Below are positions 46,698 through 57,182 of a stretch of 64,000 bases of DNA, one piece after another (positions within the stretch are counted from its first letter, which is position 1; every line of letters starts with the position of its first letter). The notes under the pieces were generated by a model. That model searched no databases and was not told where the DNA came from. It worked only from the letters and a program-made list of their open reading frames with translations. Source of the DNA: Hyphomicrobium sp. (GTDB lineage: Bacteria > Pseudomonadota > Alphaproteobacteria > Rhizobiales > Hyphomicrobiaceae); the NCBI GenBank assembly GCA_013141015.1, contig JABFRT010000036.1, positions 62,001 through 126,000 of the forward strand, given 5' to 3'. The translations under genes were made by a program, and so were the position numbers.

Positions 46698-48116
46698 GTG
46701 GAATTTGAGCCGCCGCCGAAGCCTGCCAATGCGAATAAGCCGTCGTTGCCTGCTCGCGAGCGGCCGCGCCGGGGCCGCGATTCCAAATGGCAAACGCCAC
46801 CATTGGCAGCCCCCGGTGGCCTTGCCGCCCGCGATGTTGCCGTCTCTGCGCTGTTCTCGGTCTTCGTCGAGAAGCGCGCTTTCGATGACGTGTTCACAAA
46901 AGCGGCTGCCACGCGCAATCTTGAACCGCGTGACCGGGCCTTCGCGCGGTTGATCGCGGCGACCGTGCTGCGCCATCACGGCGAATTGCGCGCGGTCATC
47001 GCCCGCTTTCTCGAAAAACCCCTGCCGGAGCACCAGGGGCGCCTTGAGCAAATTTTGCTTTCGGCAGCGGCACAACTGTTGTTTCTGCAAACACCGCCGC
47101 ACGCCGCGATATCACTGGCGGTCGATCAATGCCGTGGTGACAGTTCGGCGCGCCGGTTCGACAAGCTGACCAACGCTGTGCTGCGCCGTGTCAGCGAGCA
47201 GCGCGAAACACTTCTCACCGGCCTCGACGCCGTTGAACTCAACATACCGGCGTGGCTCCTGGCGCGCTGGACGGCCGCTTATGGGCGCGACACAGCTTAT
47301 GCCATCGGCAGAGCATCGTTGACGGAGGCGCCTCTCGATCTGACCGTGAAGACCGGGCCGGCCGCCTGGGCCGGAACGCTTGGTGGCATTGTTATGCCCA
47401 GCGGTTCTGTGCGGCTTGCCGGCGCAGGCCGGATTGAAGACCTGCCGGGATACGATGACGGCGCATGGTGGGTGCAGGATACGGCTGCCGCCTTGCCCGT
47501 CAAAATGCTCGGCGATGTGGCTGGCAAAGACGTCGCTGATTTGTGCGCGGCGCCCGGCGGCAAGACCGCGCAATTGGCGGCGGCGGGCGCGCGCGTCACC
47601 GCGGTTGATAAGTCGCCGGGGCGGCTCAATCGCTTGAAGGCCAATCTGGCGCGGCTGCACCTTGATGCTGAAACAGCCGTCGCGGACGCCGCAGAATTCG
47701 CACCAGGACGGATGTTCGACGCCATTCTGGTGGACGCGCCATGCACCGCCACCGGCACCATCCGCCGCCATCCTGATATTCTGCTGTTGAAGCGCGACGA
47801 AGATGTAGCGGCGCTGGCAGCGCTCCAGGCGCGCGTGCTGGCGAGCGCTGCGTTAGCCGTCAAGCCTGGAGGAGCGCTGGTCTATTGCACCTGTTCCTTG
47901 GAGCCTGAGGAAGGCTCTCTCCAGATCGGCCGCTTCCTGTCAGCCAACCCTCAGTTCCGCCGGGATCGCATCGATCCCGCCAGTATCGGCGCAGTCCCGG
48001 CGTGGTTCACCGCCGAGGGCGACTTGCGCACACTGCCAAGCCACGCCAGTGATATGCCCGATGGGCTGACCGGTCTGGACGGGTTTTTCGCCTCTCGACT
48101 GGTGCGCCAAGCCTAA
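46698..48116 (+). CDS. rsmB: 16S rRNA (cytosine) C5-methyltransferase, RsmB/Sun family
   Basis: 472 residues, GTG start 3 bp after htpX, so cotranscribed. After a basic leader, a NusB-like domain (about 50-175, ARDVAVSALFSVFVEKRAFDDVF) is followed by the SAM domain with DLCAAPGGKTAQLAAAGARV, VDAPCTATGTIRRHPDI and the catalytic Cys of YCTCSLEPEEG. It methylates C967 of 16S rRNA in E. coli numbering. Confidence 0.93.
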   Translation: MEFEPPPKPANANKPSLPARERPRRGRDSKWQTPPLAAPGGLAARDVAVSALFSVFVEKRAFDDVFTKAAATRNLEPRDRAFARLIAATVLRHHGELRAVIARFLEKPLPEHQGRLEQILLSAAAQLLFLQTPPHAAISLAVDQCRGDSSARRFDKLTNAVLRRVSEQRETLLTGLDAVELNIPAWLLARWTAAYGRDTAYAIGRASLTEAPLDLTVKTGPAAWAGTLGGIVMPSGSVRLAGAGRIEDLPGYDDGAWWVQDTAAALPVKMLGDVAGKDVADLCAAPGGKTAQLAAAGARVTAVDKSPGRLNRLKANLARLHLDAETAVADAAEFAPGRMFDAILVDAPCTATGTIRRHPDILLLKRDEDVAALAALQARVLASAALAVKPGGALVYCTCSLEPEEGSLQIGRFLSANPQFRRDRIDPASIGAVPAWFTAEGDLRTLPSHASDMPDGLTGLDGFFASRLVRQA

Positions 48117-48239
48117 AGCCGGAGCCGCCTCACACAGTGATCCACGGTGAAACCTTGGGCCCGCCTTGTTTTGGCGGCACGGAGCAGGTAACCGGGACGA
48201 CGGGACTGCGCGGCATGCGCGCACCGCGACGGGGATCGC

Positions 48240-49964
48240 ATGACAGGCTTGAGCCTGACAGAACGGCTGAAAATCCGCACGCTCTCGGCTGAGCAGGTGC
48301 GCCGCCGCGCGTTGACGCGGGCGCTGTCGTCGCCGTTGCTGCGCTGGCGCTATGGCAGCGCCACCGCCGACCAAATTCTAATTGTGCCGCAGGAGCTGCG
48401 CGCCGCCGATCCAAGTTTCTGGTTCGAGATTGAGAACGATCATTTCGGGCTTGCCTCCGAGATCGCCGATTTAAAGGGCGCGTCGCCATTCCGCATCGTC
48501 CCGCCGAGTGTGGCGTGGCAGCGCGAGTTGCACGGCTTCGGCTGGCTGCGCCATCTGGCTGCGGCCGAAGTTGACGAAGCCGCCGCGGCCGCCCGCCAGT
48601 ACGTGCTCGACTGGATCAAGATCAACCGCACACCGCGCGGTGTCGCGTTCGAACCGGCCGTGACTGGCCGCCGTCTGATGTCGTGGATCGCGCACGCCAA
48701 CATGCTGCTCGAAGGCACAGACGCCAAGACCTACACCACGATCATGTCGAGTGTCGGCGAACAGGTCGTGGCCTTAAACGCGACATGGCGCAACGCGCCG
48801 GACGGCGTGCCGCGCATGGTCAGCCTGATTGCACTGGTGCTCTCCGATCTCGCGGTCGCAGGCCATGACAAGCAATTGAAGGACGCGGAATCAGCGCTCA
48901 TCGCCGAATTGAAACGGCAGATTCTCGATGACGGCGGCCACGTCAGCCGCAACCCGAATGTGCTGGCTGATCTGGTGCTTGATCTGCTTCCGCTTGGCCA
49001 ATGCTTCCAGGCCCGCGGACGCCAAGCGCCCGAAGAAATCGCTGACGTGGTCAAGAAAGCCCTGGCGTTCCTGCGCTTTATGCGTCTTGGCGACGGCATG
49101 CTGGCGCGCTTTAACGGCGTCAGCACCGGCTCGCCTGCGGGCCTTGCAACGGTGCTTGGCTATTCCGGTGGCGAGTTGGAAGCGGTAGGCGCGGCAGACG
49201 CATCCGGCTATGCACGGCTTGAGCGCGGCGAGACAGTTGTTATCGCTGACATCGGGTCCCCGCCCGCGCTCGAAATCGCAACCGAAGCACAGGCCGGCGC
49301 ATTGTCGTTTGAAATGACGTCGCGGGCACGCCTGGTCTTTGTCAACGGCGGGTTCCCGGGCCCAGCGGATCGCGATTGGAATTCGGTCGCCCGCGCAACC
49401 GCCAGTCACAACACGCTATGCCTTGCCGAAACATCATCGTCGCGGCTGGTGCGCCACGCCAAGCTTGAAGACATCGTCGGCGGTCTGCCAATCCGTGGGC
49501 CGGATATGGTCGCGGCCCGGCTCAGCGATGAAGGCGGCATGGCCGTGTTGGCTGGCAGTCACGACGGTTACGTCGAGCGCTTCGGGCTGCTGCATTTCCG
49601 CAGGGTTGCGTTGACGCTCAACGGCGACCGGGTTGAAGGCATCGACCGGCTGGAGCCGCCACAAGGCAGCCTGCGCCTCAAAGCTGATCTGCCGTATGCG
49701 ATTCACTTCCATTTACATCCAGATTGCCAATGCGAACGGTTGGCGGCGCGCGATACGTGTCTGATCCGTTTGCAGGACGGGCAGGAATGGATTTTTACCG
49801 CTGACGGCGCCGATCTCTCGATTGAGGACGGTCTGTATTTCGTCGATAGCGCCGGGCCACGCCCCAATTTGCAGATCGTACTGCGCGGCGCGACTTTTGG
49901 CGAAACCGAAGTCCGCTGGCATGTAAAGGCCGTACCGGCCAATGGCCCGCCGCCGCTTGCCTAA
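48240..49964 (+). CDS. Heparinase II/III family protein
   Basis: 574 residues. An alpha-toroid N-terminal region (HGFGWLRHLAAAE, WIKINRTPRGVAFEPAVTGRRLMSWI) is followed by the C-terminal beta-sandwich with SHNTLCLAETSSSRLV. It has no signal peptide. The family cleaves acidic glycosaminoglycan-like polymers by beta-elimination. In this order the gene sits reproducibly between rsmB and purH, hinting at a conserved cell-surface polymer role. Confidence 0.88.
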   Translation: MTGLSLTERLKIRTLSAEQVRRRALTRALSSPLLRWRYGSATADQILIVPQELRAADPSFWFEIENDHFGLASEIADLKGASPFRIVPPSVAWQRELHGFGWLRHLAAAEVDEAAAAARQYVLDWIKINRTPRGVAFEPAVTGRRLMSWIAHANMLLEGTDAKTYTTIMSSVGEQVVALNATWRNAPDGVPRMVSLIALVLSDLAVAGHDKQLKDAESALIAELKRQILDDGGHVSRNPNVLADLVLDLLPLGQCFQARGRQAPEEIADVVKKALAFLRFMRLGDGMLARFNGVSTGSPAGLATVLGYSGGELEAVGAADASGYARLERGETVVIADIGSPPALEIATEAQAGALSFEMTSRARLVFVNGGFPGPADRDWNSVARATASHNTLCLAETSSSRLVRHAKLEDIVGGLPIRGPDMVAARLSDEGGMAVLAGSHDGYVERFGLLHFRRVALTLNGDRVEGIDRLEPPQGSLRLKADLPYAIHFHLHPDCQCERLAARDTCLIRLQDGQEWIFTADGADLSIEDGLYFVDSAGPRPNLQIVLRGATFGETEVRWHVKAVPANGPPPLA

Positions 49965-50104
49965 GGATATCGCTAAGGAATGGGCCTCACCCCTCCGCAA
50001 AGAGAGCGGCAATCCAGCGCGCGGTGCCGCCTGCCATTTGCTTCCTTAAGCGATCATGATAACCGGCGGATCAGAGTCTCCGGGTGGGCCCTTAAAGGTT
50101 TGAC

Positions 50105-51682
50105 ATGACACAGCACAAAATCCGCCGCGCGCTTCTATCGGTGTCCGACAAGACAGGGCTCATCGATTTCGCCCGCGCGTTACAGACACAGGGCATTGCA
50201 CTGGTCTCGACGGGCGGCACATCGGCGGCGTTGAAGGCGGCGGGCTTGCCGGTGACGGATGTCTCTGAGCTGACCGGATTTCCTGAGATGATGGATGGCC
50301 GCGTCAAGACGCTGCATCCGAAAGTCCACGGCGGGTTGCTGGCCATTCGCGGCAACGCCGAGCACGACAAGGCCGCGTCCGATCACGCGATCCTGCCCAT
50401 CGATCTGCTGGTCGTAAACCTCTACCCGTTCGAACAGACTGTCGCCCAGGGTGGGGACTTCGATACTTGCGTTGAAAATATCGACGTCGGTGGTCCGGCC
50501 ATGATCCGGGGCGCTGCCAAAAATCACGAGTCCGTTACGGTCATTGTCGAGCCGGAGGATTACGCGGTTGTGCTTGGCGATATGGCCAAGCACGACGGCG
50601 CAACGTGCCCGAAGCTGCGCCGCAGATTAGCGCAGAAAGCCTATGCGCGCACCGCCGCCTATGATGGTGCGATTTCCAATTGGCTCGGTGCGGTCATCGA
50701 TCACCCGGAAGCTAAGCCGGAAGGGTTCCCGCGTACGTTCTCGGTGCAGTTCACAAAGAAGCAGGCCATGCGTTATGGCGAGAACCCGCATCAGCACGCA
50801 GCCTTTTACGTTGGCCGTGACCCAGAGGCGGGCTCCGTGTCGAGCGCGCGCCAGCTGCAAGGCAAGGAACTGTCCTACAACAACATCGCCGATACAGACG
50901 CCGCGCTCGAATGCGTCAAAGCGTTTTCGGAAAAGCCCGCCTGCGTGATCGTCAAGCACGCCAACCCGTGTGGCGTGGCGGAAGCGGATAGCCTGCTCGC
51001 CGCCTACGACCGCGCCTACAAGACCGACCCCGAATCCGCGTTCGGCGGCATCATCGCGTTCAACCGCCCACTCCACGCCGCAACGGTCGCTGCCATTCTT
51101 GAGCGGCAGTTTGTTGAAGTCATCGTCGCGCCGGAAATTTCAAGCGACGCTATCGCGCTTGCCGAAGCAAAGAAAAACGTTCGCCTGCTCGCTTGCGGTC
51201 AGTGGCCGGAAACGCTGGCGCAGCGTCTCGACTTCAAGAAGGTCAACGGCGGTCTGCTGGTCCAAGATGCCGATCTCGCGCTTTATGATGCTCTGAAGGT
51301 TGTGACCAAACGCCAGCCGACGGATGCTGAAATGGCAGACCTGCTGTTTGCCTGGAAGGTCACCAAGTTCGTCAAATCCAATGCCATCGTCTATGCGCGC
51401 GACGGCGCCACAATCGGCGTTGGAGCTGGCCAAATGAGCCGTGTGAATTCAACGCGCATCGCGGCCATCAAGGCCGAGCAGGCGGGTCTCGACATCAAGG
51501 GTTCAGTCGTCGCGTCCGACGCGTTCTTCCCGTTTGCCGACGGCTTGATCACGGCGGCGGATGCGGGCGTGACCGCGGTCATTCAGCCGGGTGGATCGAT
51601 GCGCGACGATGAAGTCATCAAAGCCGCCGACGCGCGCGGCCTCGCGATGGTCTTCACCGGCATGCGCCATTTCCGGCACTGA
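50105..51682 (+). CDS. purH: Bifunctional AICAR formyltransferase / IMP cyclohydrolase
   Basis: 525 residues. N-terminal MGS-like cyclohydrolase domain ([34 protein letters not shown]) and C-terminal formyltransferase domain ([21 protein letters not shown], and [11 protein letters not shown] near the end). It performs the last two steps of IMP synthesis. Confidence 0.98.
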   Translation: MTQHKIRRALLSVSDKTGLIDFARALQTQGIALVSTGGTSAALKAAGLPVTDVSELTGFPEMMDGRVKTLHPKVHGGLLAIRGNAEHDKAASDHAILPIDLLVVNLYPFEQTVAQGGDFDTCVENIDVGGPAMIRGAAKNHESVTVIVEPEDYAVVLGDMAKHDGATCPKLRRRLAQKAYARTAAYDGAISNWLGAVIDHPEAKPEGFPRTFSVQFTKKQAMRYGENPHQHAAFYVGRDPEAGSVSSARQLQGKELSYNNIADTDAALECVKAFSEKPACVIVKHANPCGVAEADSLLAAYDRAYKTDPESAFGGIIAFNRPLHAATVAAILERQFVEVIVAPEISSDAIALAEAKKNVRLLACGQWPETLAQRLDFKKVNGGLLVQDADLALYDALKVVTKRQPTDAEMADLLFAWKVTKFVKSNAIVYARDGATIGVGAGQMSRVNSTRIAAIKAEQAGLDIKGSVVASDAFFPFADGLITAADAGVTAVIQPGGSMRDDEVIKAADARGLAMVFTGMRHFRH

Positions 51683-51814
51683 GACCACGCGCCAATGCTA
51701 TGATGTTGACTGCCGAGATGTTGGCGGGGGCCTGCTGCCACGTTATCAATATACACCCTGCAGAGCGTCACGCTACTTCAAGCACAAAACACTCTTAAGT
51801 GCGGGGATAAGTCG

Positions 51815-53218
51815 TTAAGCATCTTTGCTCGTTCGCACAAACAGCATCATTGCAGCCCCGATGACCAGGAACGCGAGCACGGCCGACATGCCGATCCGCT
51901 GGCTGCCCGAATATTGCGTCACGAACGCCACCAGGAATGGCGCAAGAAACGCCGTGACTTTTCCTGAGAACGCAAACAGTCCAAAAAATTGGGTCATCTT
52001 TTCAGCCGGCGCCAAACGCGCCAGCAACGAACGGCTGGCCGCCTGCACGGGTGCCGCGACGAGACCGACAATCACCGCGAACAGAAGAAACGCTTGTTCG
52101 CCGGTTGACGAGAACGGTTTCGAGCCAGCGGCCTTCGCCGCGACTTCGGTTGAGAAAAGAATGTGGTTCTTATCGACCGATAGAATGCCGATGGCACCCG
52201 CCAGCAATATCAACAACGCGCCGATGATCACGGTCTTCGGCCCAAGTTTGTCATCAAGGCGTCCGCCGATCAGCGCACCGAACGCGCCGACCAGCGTCAG
52301 CACGATTCCGAAAATACCGAGTTCCAGCGGACCCCAGCTGAACACGGAAGCCCCATAAATACCGCCGAACGTGAAGATGGCCGTCAGGCCGTCGGTGTAG
52401 AGCATGCGCGCGATCAGGAAAATCAAAAGGCTCGGCATGCTGGGCAATGATTTGAGCGTATCCAACAATTCCGCGCCCGCCGATTTGCGTTCGACCGTCG
52501 AATTTGTGACCGGGCGTTTGTCCGGCACGAACAGAAAAAACGGGATGATGAAAATTGCGAACCACAGCGCCGCAATCGGCCCGGTGATGCGGTCGCCTTG
52601 ACGTTCAGCGGCGTTGAGCTGCAACAGCGGATCAAGCCCGAGTAATGTTTTCGCCTCTCCCGGCAGCGGCACCAAAAAACCCGCGACCAGCGCAAGGCTG
52701 GCCAAACCGCCGAAATATCCGACCGCCCAGCCGGTGCCCGACAAGCGGCCAAGCTCGTCCTTGGGCACAAGGCCGGTCATGATCGAATTTGAGAACACAC
52801 CCATCAATTCGGCGGCAAGCGTTGCGATGATGAACCCTGCGAGCACCAGCATAATCGTCGCGGTGCTGGCGCCGGGTGTTGCCATCCACAGCGTCGAAAG
52901 GCCGGCCAGGAAAATCATGGCGAGGCCGGCCATCCAAGGCTTGCGGCGTCCGCGGCCATCAGCCATTGCACCGAGGAAGGGGCTGAGAATTGCAATCAAC
53001 AGCCCGGCGACGGCCGCCGCATAGCCCCAGAGCGATTGGCCTGTGACGGCGTTTTCAGCAACAGCGTTGGCGAAGTAGGGCGCGAACAAAAACGTCTGCA
53101 CCAGCGTATAGTAAGGTTGCGCCGCCCAATCGAACAGCATCCACGACGCGCGCGCCCGCAGCGGCGCTCTTTCGATTGTTTCAGCCGCGTGGCTGGCGCC
53201 ATCGAATGGAGTGGTCAT
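51815..53218 (-). CDS. MFS transporter, UMF1/Atg22-like
   Basis: 467 residues with 12 predicted TM helices. ASWMLFDWAAQPYYTLVQTFLFAPYF at the start is characteristic of the UMF1/Atg22-like subfamily. Atg22 exports amino acids from yeast vacuoles; the bacterial substrate is unknown. Single gene, convergent with purH. Confidence 0.88.
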   Translation of the reverse strand: MTTPFDGASHAAETIERAPLRARASWMLFDWAAQPYYTLVQTFLFAPYFANAVAENAVTGQSLWGYAAAVAGLLIAILSPFLGAMADGRGRRKPWMAGLAMIFLAGLSTLWMATPGASTATIMLVLAGFIIATLAAELMGVFSNSIMTGLVPKDELGRLSGTGWAVGYFGGLASLALVAGFLVPLPGEAKTLLGLDPLLQLNAAERQGDRITGPIAALWFAIFIIPFFLFVPDKRPVTNSTVERKSAGAELLDTLKSLPSMPSLLIFLIARMLYTDGLTAIFTFGGIYGASVFSWGPLELGIFGIVLTLVGAFGALIGGRLDDKLGPKTVIIGALLILLAGAIGILSVDKNHILFSTEVAAKAAGSKPFSSTGEQAFLLFAVIVGLVAAPVQAASRSLLARLAPAEKMTQFFGLFAFSGKVTAFLAPFLVAFVTQYSGSQRIGMSAVLAFLVIGAAMMLFVRTSKDA

Positions 53219-53290
53219 GCCTCTTGTCCCCTTGAGCGTGTGACTTTGGGCAACGCTTTAGCATGATTTGATAGCCGGGCGATCGTTGCC

Positions 53291-53911
53291 TCAGCCGTCG
53301 AGAACGATCAAATGGTTCGGCAGTTCATTGGGGTCGCGAGAGCCGGGCGGGAAATGCTGGCTCAAATGCTGGCCGGTCCGCTCAATCGCCTGCACGAAGC
53401 CCTCCGCTGGATGGCCGAGCGAAATTTCGCGTGTCAGGCTATCGACGATCTCCTGCCACGTACCAGGCGGAACCTTGGCATCAATGCCGCGATCCGCCAG
53501 AATTTCTGCATGACGCTCGGCGACGGAGACGAAAATCAACACGCCGGTGCGTCCCGCTGTCGTGTGCAGGTTCTGCACCAGAAATTGCTCGGCGGCGCGG
53601 CGATGGGCGTGGGCATTGCGAATTGAGCGCGGCACCAGCGCGGTGCGAATACGGCGCGGCCAAAGAGCGGCGATGAGCGCTAGGAAAACGAGGAGCTGGA
53701 TCAGAAAGATCCACTGCACCTTCATCCAGGTGAAATGAATAAGCGGCCACGGCACAATCAGCGCTGCAAGAGCTGCCCACAGAAACGGCACGTAGTGATA
53801 CGCATCGCTGGCGTCGGTGACGACCGCAACGATTTCGCCAGACGTCTTGTTCTCTGCCGCTGAAATGGCGTTGGAGATCCGCGTCCGTTCCTGATCTGAA
53901 AATATGCTCAT
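53291..53911 (-). CDS. TPM-domain membrane protein
   Basis: 206 residues. TPM fold split by two TM helices: ISNAISAAENKTSGEIVAVVTDAS (about 10-35), TM (about 43-80), then RRAAEQFLVQNLHTTAGRTGVLIFVSVAERHAEILADRGI. Last gene of lemA-TPM-TPM. In plants TPM proteins act in PSII repair; bacterial roles are unclear. Confidence 0.85.
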   Translation of the reverse strand: MSIFSDQERTRISNAISAAENKTSGEIVAVVTDASDAYHYVPFLWAALAALIVPWPLIHFTWMKVQWIFLIQLLVFLALIAALWPRRIRTALVPRSIRNAHAHRRAAEQFLVQNLHTTAGRTGVLIFVSVAERHAEILADRGIDAKVPPGTWQEIVDSLTREISLGHPAEGFVQAIERTGQHLSQHFPPGSRDPNELPNHLIVLDG

Positions 53912-53964
53912 CGTGTCTGCTCTTTCATGAGGGCTGCACGCCTCTGCCGTTTGGCTGTTGGGCG

Positions 53965-54855
53965 CTACCAGTCACCCGACGCGCCGCCGCCTCCAAAACT
54001 GCCGCCGCCACCGGACCATCCGCCGCCGCTGCCACCGCCGCCAGACCACCCGCCGCCCCAATCGCTGGAACCGCCCGGAATAATGATCACCTGACGGTTG
54101 CGGGCAATGCGCCGCTGGCGCTCAAGCTGTTGGCGCTGATCCGGCGTCAGGTTGCGTTCCCACTCTTGTTGGGCCAGCGCCGCCTTGCGCATCTGATAGA
54201 AGATCAGGCCAATGATCAGCGCAAACACCAGCAAATGAATGTAGGGCGTGACGTCGTCCTGCGGCGAGCGCTTGACGCGGGCCCGCAGCTTGACCTCTTC
54301 GGCGTCGCCCAGCAGCACGGCTTTGATGTCGCGCACACCATCGCGGATGCCGCCCGAGAAATCGCCGCGCCTGAACTTGGTCAGGATGGCGTTTTCAATA
54401 ATCAGCTTCGACATCGTGTCGGTCATCAGCGGCTCAAGCCTGCGGCCAACTTCGATGCGGACCTTGCGGTCCTTCGGCGCCACGATCAGCACGACGCCGT
54501 TGTCTTTGTCCTTCTGGCCAATCGCCCATTTCCGGGCGAGGCCGATGCCGTAGTCTTCGATTGTGTAGCCGTCGAGCGAGTTGACAGTGACGACGGCCAC
54601 CTGATCTGTGGATGTGCCTTCGAGCGCCTGCAATTCGGCATCGATGGCCGCGCGGTCTTCGGCGGTCAGCAAGTTGGCATTATCGACAATGCGGCCGGTC
54701 AGTTCGGGATAGACCGGTGCCGCGAATGCGACAGCTGAAGAAAGTGCGGCCAATACCGCCGCGAGCAGCATGATGATCATGCTCCCGCGGCGGCTCATGC
54801 CGGACACGCTTTCAGTTAAACCACGTCTGGTCATGGCAGCGGCAGCCCTACCCAT
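53965..54855 (-). CDS. TPM-domain (YgcG-type) secreted/anchored protein
   Basis: Up to 296 residues. Met at 54798 (MSRRGSMIIMLLAAVLA) gives the cleanest signal peptide, so the upstream start is doubtful. TPM domain about 50-180 (LTGRIVDNANLLTAEDRAAI, GYTIEDYGIGLARKWAIGQKDKDNGVVLIVAPKDRKVRIEVG), TM about 205-222, and a Gly/Ser/Trp-rich tail with repeated GGGWSGGGG. Middle gene of the lemA operon. Confidence 0.88.
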   Translation of the reverse strand: MGRAAAAMTRRGLTESVSGMSRRGSMIIMLLAAVLAALSSAVAFAAPVYPELTGRIVDNANLLTAEDRAAIDAELQALEGTSTDQVAVVTVNSLDGYTIEDYGIGLARKWAIGQKDKDNGVVLIVAPKDRKVRIEVGRRLEPLMTDTMSKLIIENAILTKFRRGDFSGGIRDGVRDIKAVLLGDAEEVKLRARVKRSPQDDVTPYIHLLVFALIIGLIFYQMRKAALAQQEWERNLTPDQRQQLERQRRIARNRQVIIIPGGSSDWGGGWSGGGGSGGGWSGGGGSFGGGGASGDW

Positions 54856-54887
54856 GCAACGTCATCCTGAGTTGCGGCGTGCCAATA

Positions 54888-55511
54888 TTACTTCTTGTCG
54901 AAGTTGACCTTCGGAGCTGCTTGTTCGGCGGCCGGAATGTCGAACGACGCCATTTCCTTGGATGTTGGGTACATGAACGACTTCCACCAGCGGCCGGGGA
55001 TCGTCACCAGCTCGGTGTTATAAACGCGCACCGCTTCGATGTAGTCGCGGCGCGAAATGGCGATACGGTTTTCAGTGCCTGAAAGTTCGCTCTGCAGCGC
55101 CAGGAAGTTCTGGCCGGATTTGATATCGGGGTACTTTTCAGCGACCACCATCAAGCGGCCAAGCGCACCGCCGAGTGTGTTCTGGGCTTCCTGGAACTTC
55201 TTCATCGCGTCCGGATTGTTGAGCACGTCGGCCGGCAGATTGATCTGGGCTTGTGTCGCCTTGGCGCGCGCTTCGACAACGTCGGTCAGAACAGTCTTTT
55301 CCTGATCGGCGAAACCTTTGACGGTCGCGACTAGGTTGTCGATCAAATCGGTGCGGCGCTTGTACTGGTTGAGCACTTCGCTCCAGTTGGCTTTCGCCTG
55401 CTGCTCATAGGTCGGGATATTGTTGACGCCGCATCCGGCGAGCGTGACGGCCGCAAACAGCGTGGCGGCAAGGGCAATGAGGCGGGTGGCGTGAGGGGCA
55501 GCTTGGGCCAT
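54888..55511 (-). CDS. LemA family lipoprotein
   Basis: 207 residues. Lipobox LAGC with Cys27, then the LemA helical bundle (YEQQAKANWSEVLNQYKRRTDLIDNLVATVKG, YPDIKSGQNFLALQSELSGTENRIAISRRDYIEAVRVYN). First gene of the lemA-TPM-TPM operon on the minus strand; the family's function is unsettled. Confidence 0.93.
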   Translation of the reverse strand: MAQAAPHATRLIALAATLFAAVTLAGCGVNNIPTYEQQAKANWSEVLNQYKRRTDLIDNLVATVKGFADQEKTVLTDVVEARAKATQAQINLPADVLNNPDAMKKFQEAQNTLGGALGRLMVVAEKYPDIKSGQNFLALQSELSGTENRIAISRRDYIEAVRVYNTELVTIPGRWWKSFMYPTSKEMASFDIPAAEQAAPKVNFDKK

Positions 55512-55851
55512 GACGCAGATGATCCTTTTGTCCGGTCCGGTGGTCCGGTCCGATTGAACTCGGTCGCGGCGCTCAGGGCAGTCCCCTGGGCGCGCCGCCC
55601 TTGTCGTATGGCGTTAACGCTGGCGGCGCAAGGGCTTGCATCGTGCGAAACACCTCTACAACGATTGACAGGTTTACCACGTCTCCGGCTCTCCCTTCGA
55701 GGCGGGCCAAAGCTCGGTTATTCTGGGCACTGAGGGCACGCGCGGGGTGCGCCTCAGGCCCGGATTGCCGGTGTCTGTTAGTCGCCCCGGTGTGCGCTTT
55801 GCGGCAATTGAAACGCGGCCGCCCCGGCTGCGTCATGGGAGGCTTCGCAGT

Positions 55852-56649
55852 ATGCGTATTCTGAATGTGGCTGCGGGTGCAGTCATAACACTTGCGGCCG
55901 CTGGCGCCGCTCCGGCCTTCGCTGGACATTGGGGCTGCGGCGGCCACGCGGTCGAATGCTATGAAAAGGTCCGCCTGCCGGACGTTTATGCAACGCAGGC
56001 GCGCTCCGTCGTCGTTCGTCCCGGTTACAGCCAAGTCGTCCACACGCCGCCGGTTGTCATCAATCGCGCCGAGAAGGTGCTGGTCAGTCCAGGCCGCTGG
56101 CACGAGCAGCATGTTCCAGCCGTTGTCGGCACCCGCACCGAACGTGTACTGGTCTCGCCAGCGTCGCGGAGTTACGAAACGCTGCCAGCTGTGACGCGCC
56201 AGGTTCATGAAACTGTCGTCGTCGCGCCGGGCCACACGTCGTGGCAGCACCGCCGCGGCTTTCTCGATCACGGAGAGAAGCTCTGCAAGGTTCATCACCC
56301 TGCGGTTACACGCACAGTAACGCGCGATGTCGTCGTGCAGCCTGCCCGCCGCGTCGCTCATGAAACGCCTGCGGTCTATCGTACCGTTGAGCGTCCGGTT
56401 GTGATCCAGCCGGCTTCAACGCGCCGCGTCTATGAAGCGCCGATGTACGGCCACGTTGTCCGTCCAGTGGTCATCAGCCCAGGCTCGCAGCATGTCGTCT
56501 CACATGCGCCGGTCGTGGCGACGGTGCGCGAAACGGTCAAGGTGCGTGACGGCGGCTACGGCTGGTCGCGCAGCAGCGGCGGCCACAGCGGTCTGTTCGG
56601 ACATCATCACGGCGGTCACGGCCGCGGACGTGGATTGTTCGATCACTGA
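55852..56649 (+). CDS. Secreted protein with tandem V-x-P-type repeats
   Basis: 265 residues from ATG 55852 (MRILNVAAGAVITLAAAG). The signal peptide is cleaved near AFA-GHW. The mature part repeats a roughly 25-30 residue unit of the form VVVxPG...(H/Y)ETPAVxRTVxE at least five times, and ends in a Gly/His-rich tail (GHHHGGHGRGRG) that could bind metal. Three cysteines lie near the mature N-terminus. I do not recognise a family. An upstream frame to 55747 lacks signal-peptide logic. A clean terminator follows. Confidence 0.8.
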   Translation: MRILNVAAGAVITLAAAGAAPAFAGHWGCGGHAVECYEKVRLPDVYATQARSVVVRPGYSQVVHTPPVVINRAEKVLVSPGRWHEQHVPAVVGTRTERVLVSPASRSYETLPAVTRQVHETVVVAPGHTSWQHRRGFLDHGEKLCKVHHPAVTRTVTRDVVVQPARRVAHETPAVYRTVERPVVIQPASTRRVYEAPMYGHVVRPVVISPGSQHVVSHAPVVATVRETVKVRDGGYGWSRSSGGHSGLFGHHHGGHGRGRGLFDH

Positions 56650-56680
56650 GCTGGGCAAACAGCGACTGCGAATTTTCTAA

Positions 56681-56707
56681 GGGCGCATCATCCGATGCGC
56701 CCTTTTT
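56681..56707 (+). terminator. Terminator of the repeat-protein gene
   Basis: GGGCGCATC (56681-56689) and GATGCGCCC (56694-56702), loop ATCC, then TTTTT. Confidence 0.85.
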
Positions 56708-57182
56708 GCATTTTTGAAGCCGGCATTTGATGGCGGGCAAACAATCGCGCACGCGTTGTAAGCGATGACAGTTTTATGAAGGCTGCGGTTCTGAACGCAG
56801 GCCAGAATAGGACTGCGCCGCAAATCAACCAACTTCAAAAAACACCTCACCATATCCACCGTTCGGTGGACGATAGCGCGCAGTCCGTCGTGTTACGAAG
56901 GACTTATGCCGGGGTTGCGCAAAAATCGAACGGTCACGCATCTCTAAGGCAAACCAGTGTTTTGAGTGCGATTTTTCAATGCAGATTGAGCGGCACATCG
57001 CTGCGCTTTTGGCCGCGTTCCAGGCAACGCTTCCGGTCTTGCGACCGAGCACAATATTAGTTTTTGCAAACATCAGTACACCCGCAATGGGCCGCCGCGC
57101 ATGCCGCGCAGCAGGCATTGTTGCGTCGTCAGAAGCCAAACAATCCGACTGACACACCAACGTCTACCAATGGAGAACAACA
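56708..57182. other. Intergenic region upstream of the second RTX gene
   Basis: About 475 bp without a convincing frame. The last bases carry the ribosome binding site GGAGAAC before ATG 57183. It presumably holds a long leader or promoter for the RTX gene. Confidence 0.4.

Noticed and set aside
55573-56361. 262-residue minus-strand frame
   Set aside because: Opposes the signal-peptide-bearing repeat protein, which has the better coding features and terminator.
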